Shown one piece after another: positions 44,674 to 54,305 of a stretch of DNA of 64,000 bases. The stretch's first letter is position 1; the number at the start of each line of letters is the position of its first letter. The position numbers and the translations under genes were made by a program. The notes under the pieces are model-generated. The model was not told where the DNA came from. It did no database searches and was given only the letters and a program-made list of their open reading frames with translations. Source of the DNA: Hyphomicrobiales bacterium (GTDB taxonomy: Bacteria; Pseudomonadota; Alphaproteobacteria; Rhizobiales; Rhizobiaceae). The DNA is taken from assembly GCA_900471485.1 (NCBI GenBank), contig UCEU01000004.1, positions 1-64,000 on the forward strand, given 5' to 3'.

Positions 44674-45704
44674 AGCGAGGTCGTCCGTGCATTGCGGGCA
44701 AGCATTATGAGAGCCGGCGCGCCAAGGAACGCCACTACGATCCCGGCTTCCAGCTCATCGGGAAAGGTGACGAGCCTGCCGGCAATATCGGAAGCGAGCA
44801 GGAGTATGGCCGAACCGAGCATCGTAAGTGGAACGATCCGTCTCTGGTCTGGCCCAGTCAACCAGCGCACCGCGTGGGGAACCATGAGGCCGATAAATAT
44901 GATGGGGCCCACGGCCGCGGTTGCCGCACCGGCAAGCAAGGTCACGGCGACCACCACGGCAACGCGCAGTCTGATCAGATTTAGTCCCAGAGCCCGGGCG
45001 GCATCGTCACCGAGGATGGCGGCGTTCAGTGCAGGTGTGACGACGAGCGCAAGGCAAAGGCCGAGTATGATGAACGGCGCAACGGATACGGCAACATTCA
45101 TGTTGCGCCCGCCGACCGTTCCAACCTGCCAATGACGCATACTGTCGAAAGCTTGAGGATCAAGCAGGGTTATCGAGGAACCGATCCCGCCCAGCACCGC
45201 CGAAAGAGCGACACCTGTTAGCAGCAGCCGGACGGGTGTCGAGCCGCCCGCGGAGGTGCCGATGGTGTAGACGAGCAATCCGGCGATAGCTGCTCCGGCG
45301 AGCGCGAACCAGACATAGGCGCCGATCGAGGCGAACGAAAATATGCCGACGGCCAGGATGACCGCGAAGGCTGCGCCGGCATTGACGCCGAGAATGCCGG
45401 GATCCGCAAGCGGATTGCGGGTTGTCGCCTGGATCAGAGCGCCGGCCGTCCCAAAGGCCGCGCCACACAGGAGACAAAGGATCGTTCGGGGCAAACGATA
45501 ATCGCGTACGATGATATGCTCGGTCACATGCGGATCGTAGTGCAGAAGGGCGGCGTTGAGCGCGGCAAGCGAGATAGGACGCGCGCCCAGCATCAGGCTT
45601 GCGATCGTGAGCAGCGCGAGTAGCAGCGCAAGAGTGGCCACAGCTGGGAGAATTGTCCGCGCAGGACGAGCGGCCGATCGGTTAGACGAAGCACCCACGC
45701 TCAT
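44670..45704 (-). CDS. Siderophore ABC transporter permease (FecC/FepD type)
   Basis: This 344-residue FecCD-family permease has RDYRLPRTILCLLCGAAFGTAGALIQATTRNPLADPGILGVNAGAAFAV, then GPIIFIGLMVPHAVRWLTGPDQRRIVP. It pairs with the FepG-type permease. Four-base overlaps at both ends (with the SIP gene and fepG type) indicate translational coupling. Confidence 0.92.
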   Translation of the reverse strand: MSVGASSNRSAARPARTILPAVATLALLLALLTIASLMLGARPISLAALNAALLHYDPHVTEHIIVRDYRLPRTILCLLCGAAFGTAGALIQATTRNPLADPGILGVNAGAAFAVILAVGIFSFASIGAYVWFALAGAAIAGLLVYTIGTSAGGSTPVRLLLTGVALSAVLGGIGSSITLLDPQAFDSMRHWQVGTVGGRNMNVAVSVAPFIILGLCLALVVTPALNAAILGDDAARALGLNLIRLRVAVVVAVTLLAGAATAAVGPIIFIGLMVPHAVRWLTGPDQRRIVPLTMLGSAILLLASDIAGRLVTFPDELEAGIVVAFLGAPALIMLARNARTTSL

Positions 45705-46414
45705 GATCGGGCTTGTCCGCGGATCCAGTAACCGATCGAGGTCAGCCGATCCCGTGGCAGCCCCAACGTGTCACGAAAATGCCGACGGCAGGCGGCGATT
45801 TCACTGGCCTCCCCGGCAACCCAGACGTAGCCGGGCCCTTGTGGGAGTTCCAGTTCGACTGCGATCTCGGAGAGCCTACTCGGTCGCCCGACATGGTTGA
45901 AGCCTAGGTGCCAATGGGCCCGATATCCATCGGCTGAAAAATCCTGGCGATCTTCGATGCTGTTAATTTCGACATGCGCGATGACCGGGACCTCGGGCGC
46001 GCGCTCCTCGATGATGCGCCCAACGGCAGGCAAGCCCGTCGCGTCAGCGAGTAAAACGACCCAACAGGCATCGGCAGGCGGGACGTAACGGAAGCGCGGC
46101 TTGAGTACACCCAGCCGATCTCCGGGTTCGGCGAGGCGTGCCCATGTGGAAGCGATACCGCCCTCGTGCGACACGAAGTCGACCGTAATCCTACCTCCCG
46201 CCGCGTCCCAGTGACGGATGGTGTAATAACGGCCGGGCGCGTCGGCGAGCGGTTTATCTCTCTCCGGAAAAGTAAGCCATGCGAATTCATCCAGCCCGCC
46301 ACAACTCGCAAAGCGCCGTAGATCATCTCCACCGAGGATCACACGGATCATGGATGGGCTGATGTGTGTCTTCGAGAGAACGGTGGCGGCGTGAAAATCG
46401 GGCTCTTCGACCAT
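45701..46414 (-). CDS. Siderophore-interacting protein (FAD ferric reductase)
   Basis: This 237-residue SIP-family flavoprotein (ViuB/YqjH type) has ISPSMIRVILGGDDLRRF, the FAD motif RYYTIRHWDAAGGRITVDFVSH and the C-terminal VAGEASEIAACRRHFRDTLGLPRDRLTSIGYWIRG. It reduces ferric iron bound to siderophore in the cytoplasm so that Fe(II) is released. The ATG at 46414 is 2 bases from the end of the binding-protein gene. Its presence inside the uptake operon supports a catechol or mixed siderophore as cargo. Confidence 0.88.
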   Translation of the reverse strand: MVEEPDFHAATVLSKTHISPSMIRVILGGDDLRRFASCGGLDEFAWLTFPERDKPLADAPGRYYTIRHWDAAGGRITVDFVSHEGGIASTWARLAEPGDRLGVLKPRFRYVPPADACWVVLLADATGLPAVGRIIEERAPEVPVIAHVEINSIEDRQDFSADGYRAHWHLGFNHVGRPSRLSEIAVELELPQGPGYVWVAGEASEIAACRRHFRDTLGLPRDRLTSIGYWIRGQARS

Positions 46415-46415
46415 G

Positions 46416-47414
46416 TCATCGTTCTTTCGTGGCCGCAGCGGCAATACGCTCGACAAAGTTCGGGAAGGCATAAGGAATGGACAGAACACTGACGGCGGAT
46501 GTTGCCCAAACGGAAACCGCATCATCGAGCGCGATGTAGGCGCCTCGCCGCACAGGCCCGAACGCCTTGAACAGTGGCTGGCCTTCCGCGTCGGCGCGTG
46601 CACCGGGACCATACCAGACGATCAACACGTCGGCGTCGAAGCGATCGAGTTCCTCCAGGCTGACGCCGATGCCGTTGGCATCGGGCTCCGTTTCCATCAA
46701 GGCTCCAACGCCCGGCGCCAATCGAAGGCCCATAGCGACGAGCTCGCGCACGCGCGGGTCGCGGGCAAAATAAACGCCAAGAGTGCCTTCCCCCGGGAAA
46801 TAACTGCCAAAAACGAACGTCTTGCCTTTGATGTCAGGGTGGGCTGCGGCAAGGTCACTGAGTTGTCTTTCGGCTGCTTTGATCAGGTCGTGGGCCTTTT
46901 GCGGTTCGCCCAGAGCCAGCCCCGTCAGGACCATCTGCTCGCGCCAATCTGCTTTCCACGGAGCCGAAGCGTAGACGACGGTTGGCGCGATACTGGACAG
47001 CCGCTGCCATTCGATTTCATTGGTGCCGGTCTTAATGGCCAGGATGACATCCGGTTCGAGCGCTGCAATTGCTTCGTAGTCGAGTGCGCCCGATTGCAGA
47101 AGTTCGGGTGCCTGGCCCTTGAGATAGGCTTCATTCCACGGAAGGATGCCGCGCTCGAACAGGCCGTATCGGTGCATGCCGACCGGCACGCGGCCAAGCG
47201 CCAGCACGGCATCCTCACCATTCCAGCCAAGAGTGACGATGCGTTTCGGCTCCGCTTCGATCCGGGTCGTTCCAAGGGCGTGACGGATGTCGACCGGAAA
47301 CGACTTCTCTCCCGCTGCAAAAGCGAGAGAGGAAGCTCCTGTCGAAAGCAATCCCGAAAAGCCGATCAGTGCCGTCAGGAATTGCCGCCGGCTTGGGTCG
47401 TGTCGTAAGGTCAT
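46416..47414 (-). CDS. Ferric siderophore periplasmic binding protein
   Basis: This 332-residue FepB/FecB-type binding protein has a signal sequence with a twin Arg (SRRQFLTALIGFSGLLSTGASSLAFA, possibly Tat). The class III lobe signature is TRIEAEPKRIVTLGWNGEDAVLALGRVPVGM, followed by QSGALDYEAIAALEPDVILA and YGPGARADAEGQPLF. It delivers the siderophore to the FecCD permeases. The start at MTLRHDPSRR is chosen for the signal; an upstream ATG at 47456 is possible. Confidence 0.9.
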   Translation of the reverse strand: MTLRHDPSRRQFLTALIGFSGLLSTGASSLAFAAGEKSFPVDIRHALGTTRIEAEPKRIVTLGWNGEDAVLALGRVPVGMHRYGLFERGILPWNEAYLKGQAPELLQSGALDYEAIAALEPDVILAIKTGTNEIEWQRLSSIAPTVVYASAPWKADWREQMVLTGLALGEPQKAHDLIKAAERQLSDLAAAHPDIKGKTFVFGSYFPGEGTLGVYFARDPRVRELVAMGLRLAPGVGALMETEPDANGIGVSLEELDRFDADVLIVWYGPGARADAEGQPLFKAFGPVRRGAYIALDDAVSVWATSAVSVLSIPYAFPNFVERIAAAATKER

Positions 47415-47461
47415 GGCAACACAAGGCCGGCTACCGAATTTCGCGATAGCCGGCATCTTCC

Positions 47462-49927
47462 TCAGAACTTGTAGCTCAGCGACAGCGTCGCATTCAACGG
47501 ATCGCCATACACGTTGCTGTAGATGTTGGTGCTGGCGTAGTACTTCTTGTCGAACAGGTTGTGGATGTTGAGTTTTGCGGCAACGTTCTCGGTGAAGTCG
47601 TACTTGGCCATCAGGTCGACGACAAAAAAAGCATCCTGTTTCGTCGTCACGCCAGCTGGGAAGGTACCGTTCTTCTGAGTGAAGCTGCTGGAACTTTCCC
47701 AGCGGAAACCACCACCGACGGTCAGCTTTTCCCATTCGCCGGGCAGGCGATAGGAGGTGAAGAGCTTCATCGAGTTCTGGGGAACGCCGACGCTGATGTT
47801 GAAGCCATCAGGCAGCTCGGTGCTGGCATGGGTAAAGCTCGCCAGCACCTGCCAATCCGGCAGGATCTCGCCAGAGAGTTCGAACTCGATGCCACGGATG
47901 ACAGCGCCGTTCGCTGCGACATATGCGTCATCGCCGGTGGGCGTCAGATTACCATCGGCGACAGCGTAGTTGTCCTGCTTGGTCCGGAAGAGAGCAACGC
48001 TGGCATTCAATCGCTCGTCGAAAAGCGCGGCCTTCATGCCTATTTCATAGGTGTCGCCGGTGACCGGCTGCAGCGTCTGCCCGCTCACGTTCATGACCGA
48101 TTGCGGCTGGAATATGCTGGTGTAGCTGGCGTAGACCGATAGGCTTTTGGTCAGATCGTAGACAACACCGGCATACGGAACCCAGACGGCCGTTTCCTTG
48201 ATCGCATCGGGGTAAGGCCCCCAGGCGATATAGTCGTATGTCGAGTCTTGATCGTACCAGTTGATGCGTGACCCAAGGATCACAGAGAGGTCGTCTGTCG
48301 GCTTGAGACGGGCGGCACCATAAGCGGAGTATTGCGTCAGGGTGTAAGAGCGCTTGCCGGTCGTGGTCCATTCCGGCTCGGCGAAGTCTCCGTTCCAATT
48401 AAAGATATTCGGGATTGATGCGCTGAAACCTGGCACGGTCCACAGCGGATACATGTCATAATCGGCACGGGTGCGGGATGCATTCACGCCGAAGACGAGA
48501 TCGTGCTCGCGGCCAAACATCTCCACCGGACCCTCGACTCTACCATCGAAACTTGCCTGCTTGGTTGGGATAGGCCATTTCGAAACCCAGAGGCTCGATC
48601 CCGCGCCGGTATCCTTGTCCGCGTAACCGTTGCGGCTGAACCAGCCATAGGTGCGGTCGTTGTTTTCATAGATGTAGGTGCCGGTTGCGGTTAGCTTCCA
48701 GTCATTTTCGAACTCATGCTCGAACTCGACGAAGCCGCTGTAGCGGGTACGATCCTGGCGGCTCCAGTTGGCAGCAGAGTTGAAGGAGCGATCGAACACG
48801 GCCGGCGTTCCGTCGGAGAAATAGGCCGGTGCGCCAAAGTAGCCGCAAGCCCTGCATTCCTTGTTCTGGTATTCGCCGCCAAAGGTCAGCGTCGAACGGT
48901 CATCAATATCGGCTTCCAGGACGCCGTATAAAGCCTGCGATTTCTGCGTCAGCCGGTCGATGTAGCTATCGCCTTCCTGAAATGCGCCGACACCACGACC
49001 TCTAAGCCCGCCATCGTCCGAGATCGGGCCGCTGACATCGAAGGTCCCGCGGTGGGTATTCCAAGAGCCGATCGTGCCTTCGACGGACGCTTGAAACTCC
49101 GATGTAGGGCGCTTGCGTACCAGATCGACAGTCGCCGACGGGCTTCCGGCGCCGCTGAGCAAGCCGGTTGCACCGCGAACGATCTCGATGCGGTCATAGA
49201 TCTCCGTGTCGAGACTAAGCGAATTGAGGTTCTTGTTGACGTTGACGCCATCGACCTGAAAGTTCTCGATCTCAAGGCCACGGGCAAACAGGCCCTTGTC
49301 GTTGTCGTCGGCAATGCCCTTCTTCTTGAAGATGACACCAGGGCTGTTCACGACCACGTCTTCGACGCTGCGCAGGTCCTGGTCCTCAATCCTCTGACGG
49401 GTAATCACCGAAATGGATTGCGGTGTCTCGCGAATGGAAAGCGGCAGGCCGGTTGCGGTCGCCATCTCGCCCGTTGTGTAAGAGCCGGTGCCTTCGGTCG
49501 TTCCGGGGCTGGCGGTAACCACAAGCGGTTCGAGAGCAGTTGCACCATCCGTATCGATGCGGCCTGCGTCCATCTGGCGTGGATCGAAGACTGTTACCGC
49601 GTTGTCGCCGGTGAAACTGTAGGAAAGCCCACTGCCGGACAGGATCTGCTTTAAGGCATCGGTGCGCGTATATGACCCGACGGCAGCACTGGAGGTCTTG
49701 CCCTGTGTAATGGATGACGGATAGGCGATCTTCAATCCGCTGGTGCGCGCGAAACTGGCGAGCGCGCTGCTCAAGGGCTGTGCGGGAATGTTATAGGATC
49801 CCGGCTGTGTCCTGCCCGTGGTGGATTGTTGTGCCAAGGCCGGCTGGCTCGACAGAAATGAGAGCGCTGCCACCGAGGCGACGAGCGCAGTTGCAAGCAG
49901 TTTGTTTCGTCCCGAAAATCTCAACAC
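47462..49927 (-). CDS. TonB-dependent siderophore receptor with STN signalling domain
   Basis: This 821-residue outer-membrane receptor has a signal peptide (about 1-32). Residues 43-115 form an STN domain (YNIPAQPLSSALASFARTSGLKIAYPSS) that talks to FecR. A plug follows (ETPQSISVITRQRIEDQDLRSVEDVVVNSPG; VRGATGLLSGAGSPSATVDLVRKRP), then a 22-strand barrel ending LSYKF. The STN domain marks the transducer class (FecA, FpvA), in which ligand binding triggers FecI. Homologous to hydroxamate/catechol receptors; the ligand cannot be read from sequence. Confidence 0.93.
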   Translation of the reverse strand: MLRFSGRNKLLATALVASVAALSFLSSQPALAQQSTTGRTQPGSYNIPAQPLSSALASFARTSGLKIAYPSSITQGKTSSAAVGSYTRTDALKQILSGSGLSYSFTGDNAVTVFDPRQMDAGRIDTDGATALEPLVVTASPGTTEGTGSYTTGEMATATGLPLSIRETPQSISVITRQRIEDQDLRSVEDVVVNSPGVIFKKKGIADDNDKGLFARGLEIENFQVDGVNVNKNLNSLSLDTEIYDRIEIVRGATGLLSGAGSPSATVDLVRKRPTSEFQASVEGTIGSWNTHRGTFDVSGPISDDGGLRGRGVGAFQEGDSYIDRLTQKSQALYGVLEADIDDRSTLTFGGEYQNKECRACGYFGAPAYFSDGTPAVFDRSFNSAANWSRQDRTRYSGFVEFEHEFENDWKLTATGTYIYENNDRTYGWFSRNGYADKDTGAGSSLWVSKWPIPTKQASFDGRVEGPVEMFGREHDLVFGVNASRTRADYDMYPLWTVPGFSASIPNIFNWNGDFAEPEWTTTGKRSYTLTQYSAYGAARLKPTDDLSVILGSRINWYDQDSTYDYIAWGPYPDAIKETAVWVPYAGVVYDLTKSLSVYASYTSIFQPQSVMNVSGQTLQPVTGDTYEIGMKAALFDERLNASVALFRTKQDNYAVADGNLTPTGDDAYVAANGAVIRGIEFELSGEILPDWQVLASFTHASTELPDGFNISVGVPQNSMKLFTSYRLPGEWEKLTVGGGFRWESSSSFTQKNGTFPAGVTTKQDAFFVVDLMAKYDFTENVAAKLNIHNLFDKKYYASTNIYSNVYGDPLNATLSLSYKF

Positions 49928-50040
49928 AATACCCCTTCATGCGGATCGATGACGAAATCCCCGTTCGTCCCGTCATGTGTTGAGACCCAAAAGCTGAGTA
50001 AAATCCTCAATGATTGGATGAAGAAATTTTCGCTTTTTAA

Positions 50041-51042
50041 TTAAGGTGCTGAAATTGCTGTAAAATAATTCGAGACGTGGCGCACTTTAAGGGGCAACCC
50101 GCCCTGCAGCGCATCAAGGGAGCCGTTTGCGTCACGCAGGTCGAGCACTGCGTTGATTTTTAGTTGCTTAAGCTTCGCATCCGTAATGACGATGACCCCG
50201 CGGTGCCATGCCGAAAGGGCGGCAACAACTTCCTCAAGCGAGCGCCCTTCAGCGACATATTGTCCATCGCGCCAGGCCGCGAACGTCGAAGCATCGGATT
50301 TGATCGCCTGTCCGATATGGCCTTGCCTGTCGACGCGCAGGATCTCGCCCTCCTGCACATCCAAAGTCTCGCCAAGACTGCTACTGACCCTGACGCTGTG
50401 GCGTGTGACCGAAAGCTCGGCTCTTGCTTCGGGCAGATCCCTCGCAACGTCGAAGGCCGTGCCTAGCGCTCGGAAGGACGTATCGTCGACCATGACTTCG
50501 AAGGGGCGGGCAGCATCCGACGCCACTTCGAAATAGGCTTCTCCGGCCAGCAGCCGCACCCGTCTCAGCTGCGCGGTGAAATCGACATCGAGGGCGGAGC
50601 GGGCGTTCAGAGAGACACGTGAACCGTCCGGGAGCGTAACCAGTTTCGGGCTTGCCGTTTCCGTGGTGTAATCCGCAGTCAAGCGGCCAAGGAACCCGGA
50701 GCTCCAGAGGCCTCCTGAAGTGCCGACAGCGCCAAGACACAGCAGCAGAGAGAGTGCGCTGCGACGGCTGATCCCGGACGCAGGCGGCGCTGCGGCCAAA
50801 ACGCGGCCGCTCTTGCGATCAACGAAGAGCCTGCCCATCACCGACCAGAGCTGCTCTGCCTCGCGGGCAGCATCGGCATGCGCAGTGCTTTCCTTCTGCC
50901 ACGCTTCGTAGGCTACAACATCTCCATCACAAGTCGTTCCGGAATTGAGCCGGACAATCCAATGGAGCGCCTGTTCGGCAAGATCCGGTTTCTCGTTTCG
51001 CGCCTCAGTCATCAATGCGTCCGGGTTTGGATTGGCGTTCAT
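50041..51042 (-). CDS. fecR: FecR family anti-sigma/transducer
   Basis: This 333-residue single-pass inner-membrane protein has an N-terminal cytoplasmic DUF4880 part (LAEQALHWIVRLNSG..YEAWQKESTAHADAAREAEQLW), one membrane helix (ALSLLLCLGAVG) and the FecR domain (LPDGSRVSLNARSALDVDF, RLLAGEAYFEVA), with a C-terminal DUF4974 segment. It binds FecI and passes the signal from the STN domain. Gene order fecI-fecR-receptor is standard. Confidence 0.92.
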   Translation of the reverse strand: MNANPNPDALMTEARNEKPDLAEQALHWIVRLNSGTTCDGDVVAYEAWQKESTAHADAAREAEQLWSVMGRLFVDRKSGRVLAAAPPASGISRRSALSLLLCLGAVGTSGGLWSSGFLGRLTADYTTETASPKLVTLPDGSRVSLNARSALDVDFTAQLRRVRLLAGEAYFEVASDAARPFEVMVDDTSFRALGTAFDVARDLPEARAELSVTRHSVRVSSSLGETLDVQEGEILRVDRQGHIGQAIKSDASTFAAWRDGQYVAEGRSLEEVVAALSAWHRGVIVITDAKLKQLKINAVLDLRDANGSLDALQGGLPLKVRHVSNYFTAISAP

Positions 51043-51087
51043 AGTGTTAGACCGGAAAAGCGAGGAAAATCCACAATGCGCGCCATC

Positions 51088-51603
51088 TCAAAATTCCTCA
51101 TCGCGGCGCAAGAACTCTCGGCAGTGCAACAACGCGCGTACGATGTGCTTCTCCACCATGCTGACGGAGACGCCGAGAGTATTAGCGATCTCCGGATGGC
51201 TGTAGCCCTGCAGCTTGTTCATGACGAACGCCTGACGGCAGGCGTCGGGAAGTGCATTGAGATATACGGCGAGCTTGGCGAGATCGCGCTGCATCTCCAT
51301 TCGCTCGAACGAATTGTCGGCCAGACTGGTTTCGTCAAGGCTCTCGAAATCCACGCGCCGCAGCCATTCGCGCCGCTCGCGATCGGTAAAGTCGATTGCG
51401 GCATGACGTGTCGCCGTAAAAAGATACCTTCTCGGATGCTCGACGGGAGTCGCCGATTGGCGCCCTGCGAGCTTTAGATAGGCATTCTGAACGACGTCCT
51501 CGCCACTTTCCCGATTGCCGACAAGCCGCGAAGCAAGGCGCACCGCGTCACGATGGTAGAGCTTAAACAGCTGGTACAGCCATGCGTTAAATGTTCTTGC
51601 CAT
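51088..51603 (-). CDS. fecI: FecI-type ECF sigma factor
   Basis: This 171-residue sigma factor has region 2 (LASRLVGNRESGEDVVQNAYLKLA, RRYLFTATRHAAIDF) and region 4 (DACRQAFVMNKLQGYSHPEIANTLGVSVSMVEKHIVRALLHCREF), matching the iron-starvation FecI group. It directs transcription of the receptor/transport genes downstream when the transducer is loaded. It is the promoter-proximal gene of the region and should itself be under iron repression (Fur/RirA/Irr), but no box was identified with confidence. Confidence 0.92.
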   Translation of the reverse strand: MARTFNAWLYQLFKLYHRDAVRLASRLVGNRESGEDVVQNAYLKLAGRQSATPVEHPRRYLFTATRHAAIDFTDRERREWLRRVDFESLDETSLADNSFERMEMQRDLAKLAVYLNALPDACRQAFVMNKLQGYSHPEIANTLGVSVSMVEKHIVRALLHCREFLRRDEEF

Positions 51604-51947
51604 CGGTTCGGGTGAGCTATGGAGACAAAACCGAACGGGGACCGTCGGTCAGCTTGCATGCTGGTCACGTATAAAACAGGATAAATTTAGTCAAGTATTT
51701 TTATATTGCGGCCGAAGATTGAGAAACTTTACCATGCGGTATACCGGGACCGGCCGATGCCGCAAAACGGCGGCGCGGCCGTTTTGTCCCGGCCACGACA
51801 CATTGTTTCGGTGCGCTGTTATTTATCGAAATGAGAGGCTTAGCCAAGCACGGTGGTATATGACGGTTCGATATTGCTCACGGCGGAAACGACGAGTCCC
51901 GGCTCGGGCGTAGGCAAAATACATCCGAGCCGAGCACTCATTCAATT
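51604..51947. other. AT-rich leader of the fecI operon
   Basis: About 340 bases. The 51665-51710 stretch is markedly AT-rich (TATAAAACAGGATAAATTTAG followed by ATTTTTATATTG) and is the likely fecI promoter. I could not place a standard Irr, RirA or Fur box. No gene found. Confidence 0.4.
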
Positions 51948-54305
51948 TTAGGCAGCTTCCCAGACCTGATTGAGGATCTTGGCGGCCAGTGCCGCCTTGT
52001 CTTGAGGGAGGAAGCGACCGTAATGCTGTTGCACGACATCGGGCGTGTCCTGAATGGCGTAGCTCGCCTGCTCGTAGGATCCGGTTTGTTTAAGGATATG
52101 CGTCGCGAGAATGTCCCGCAGGTTATGGGGACCATGCGGCAGCAAGCCCTTGATCGCGCCTCGCCCGGTGTAGGGGTTATAAATTCCATAGCGTTGGATG
52201 ACGGTCCGCCAAGCCTCGTAGAATGTGGTGGAGTTGTAGGCGGCATCAATGCTGGTCGTCTTTACCGTCTTGACGAACAGGGTCCCGGGATCTTTGGCTC
52301 CGCCGAGCAGAACTCCACGGTGCTTGTCGATATACGCGTCGAGGTATTTGTAGAGATCGAGCAAATTGGGCAGGATAAGCCGGAAGGGCTTCTGTCCGAA
52401 GAAAGAGGAGCCGGAGTTTTTGAATGCGACCGATGGGATAAGGACCTCCCACCCATGATCGCGATCGCTCCAGCGCAATTCGCCGCACTTCAGGTCCTCA
52501 AGCCGACGTTCGGATGTCGGATAATGGCCGCGCGGACAGACACGCAGTTGGCGAAGGTTCTTTTGCCGCAGCCCGAGGTGCAGGCCAAGCCGAAGCAGTA
52601 GGAATGATCTGACGGCTTCGGCCGCCGGTCGTGGATATCTGTTCTCGTCCGGCATGCGTTCAAGGATCTCTTCCGTGATCTTGCGATACTCGGCCAATGG
52701 ACTCTCGGCCTCGAGAACGCACATGATAGGCTCGAACGGGTCGCGATGAACGCGCATGACGCGTTGGATTTCCTTCGAGCGGTTGGCGGCATGCCGATGA
52801 AGAGCGTCGCAGGCACCGTTCCAATCACGGGTCGCGAATTCGATTTCTTCCGGCTCAATCAAGCCCGAGATCGGCCTCAAGTTGGTAAGCAATTCCGGGT
52901 GCTGTCGTATCCAGCCGACACCCGCACGTGAAAGGGCTTGGGCAACCATCAGCATGTCTTCTTCCCATTTGGTATAGAAGCCGCGGCGCTGTTCTCGCCA
53001 CTGCAGATACCAGTCCCAAACACCGGGGAAGATGAGGAGGCCAAAGCTCAGTTGGCTGAGTGGTACCCCGTAGCCCTTTACGGCCCCGTTTGGTGAAGCG
53101 GCCAGCGCGCCAAACATCAGGCCGAGGTGTTCGATCTTCTGAGAGGCCGTTTCCTCACCCCAGACGCCGTTTCGCTGGAAACCAATCGCGGTCAGTGTCG
53201 AGGTTTTGAAACGGATAAGGTCAGCCATCTCCATGGCAAGTCTTGGTGGCGCGTCGACAACGCCCGAAAGCAAATCAGGATCGTCGAAATCTGCCGCAAC
53301 GTCCTGATTGGCGCCAGCCGCTGAGGCCAACGATCGAGAGGCAAGAGCACTGCCGCCATAGGTGACACCGGGAAAGCGGATGGCATAACGTTGCCTGCTG
53401 GCCGCCGCCTGGTATCGACGATACTCCGTGGATCCGGAGATAATTACCCGGCGCACCCAATCAAGGATTTCTTCGCGCTTGGTGAAGGGCAAACTGCTGA
53501 AATCATCCGGTAGGTGAAATGAGATTCTACGCCGCTCCGCGGGACTGATGTCACCCAGATCATGGCCGTAAAGCGAACGTGCCTGATGCGGCAGCTTCTC
53601 TTTTAAATACCCCTGTCGCAACCTGTAGCGCCGCTCGATGCGGCCGAGGATCGTGAAGCTAGCAATAGATCGCGGCACGCGCTCGCCCTGGATCCAGGAT
53701 AGCAGCGTCTTGTTGTCGAAGGTCTCATTCAGATGAACAACAGAGCGGTAGAGCTGCCAGTATGTGTCGCCAAACCGCCGCATGTGATAGACTAATGCGT
53801 CCTGAAAGCTTGCCGGATTCTCTGTCGCTTCGAATAGCGGTTCTGGAAAAGGAGTGATCGGCTTCGGTGCAGGTCCCCGCTGCGCGAAAGCTGAGTGAGC
53901 AGCATTGTCGCCTTCGCCGACACGATGCTGCTTTCTGATCGAGGAGGCGGTGGTTGTCTTTTTGTCTTGATCTGATTTCTTTGAGCGAAGGGTCCGCTTC
54001 AGAGTTTTTAGGTCTTCGACAGCCGGCGGTGCGCCTAGCCATCGGATGATAGCATCCAAGCCTGGCCGCATCTGCTTTTTCAGTTCTGTCGTCAACTCGG
54101 CTTCGATCCCACACGCCTGACCGATCGTCGTCCAGTCGATACGGCCATTCAGGAGCGGGGGCGATTTTCGATAGATGATCAAACTGACTAGGTAGGGCCG
54201 AATATTCTCCAGTACCCTTTTGGCCGCAATCGGCGCGATACGCAGCTCGCAGAATTCTAATATCTTTCGTTGAAAATGACGTGATGACAGGTCGTTCTTG
54301 GTCAT
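51948..54305 (-). CDS. Large tyrosine-recombinase-like protein
   Basis: This 785-residue protein has a C-terminal third resembling a tyrosine recombinase: first Arg in LLLRLGLHLGLRQKNLRQL (about 590-610), the HxxR box LLPHGPHNLRDILATHIL (about 725-745), and candidate nucleophile Tyr in DVVQQHYGRFLP, followed by a short tail. The second His of the catalytic set is replaced (IQDTPDVVQQHY where most have G-H). The N-terminal 450 residues have no recognised domain. The gene starts with GGAAAGAG upstream of the ATG. Likely an integrase of an uncharacterised element. The region is lower in GC than its neighbours. Confidence 0.72.
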   Translation of the reverse strand: MTKNDLSSRHFQRKILEFCELRIAPIAAKRVLENIRPYLVSLIIYRKSPPLLNGRIDWTTIGQACGIEAELTTELKKQMRPGLDAIIRWLGAPPAVEDLKTLKRTLRSKKSDQDKKTTTASSIRKQHRVGEGDNAAHSAFAQRGPAPKPITPFPEPLFEATENPASFQDALVYHMRRFGDTYWQLYRSVVHLNETFDNKTLLSWIQGERVPRSIASFTILGRIERRYRLRQGYLKEKLPHQARSLYGHDLGDISPAERRRISFHLPDDFSSLPFTKREEILDWVRRVIISGSTEYRRYQAAASRQRYAIRFPGVTYGGSALASRSLASAAGANQDVAADFDDPDLLSGVVDAPPRLAMEMADLIRFKTSTLTAIGFQRNGVWGEETASQKIEHLGLMFGALAASPNGAVKGYGVPLSQLSFGLLIFPGVWDWYLQWREQRRGFYTKWEEDMLMVAQALSRAGVGWIRQHPELLTNLRPISGLIEPEEIEFATRDWNGACDALHRHAANRSKEIQRVMRVHRDPFEPIMCVLEAESPLAEYRKITEEILERMPDENRYPRPAAEAVRSFLLLRLGLHLGLRQKNLRQLRVCPRGHYPTSERRLEDLKCGELRWSDRDHGWEVLIPSVAFKNSGSSFFGQKPFRLILPNLLDLYKYLDAYIDKHRGVLLGGAKDPGTLFVKTVKTTSIDAAYNSTTFYEAWRTVIQRYGIYNPYTGRGAIKGLLPHGPHNLRDILATHILKQTGSYEQASYAIQDTPDVVQQHYGRFLPQDKAALAAKILNQVWEAA

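Noticed and set aside
51660-51720. Iron-responsive box (Irr, RirA or Fur) before fecI
   Set aside because: The stretch is AT-rich, but I could not fit any consensus without forcing it.
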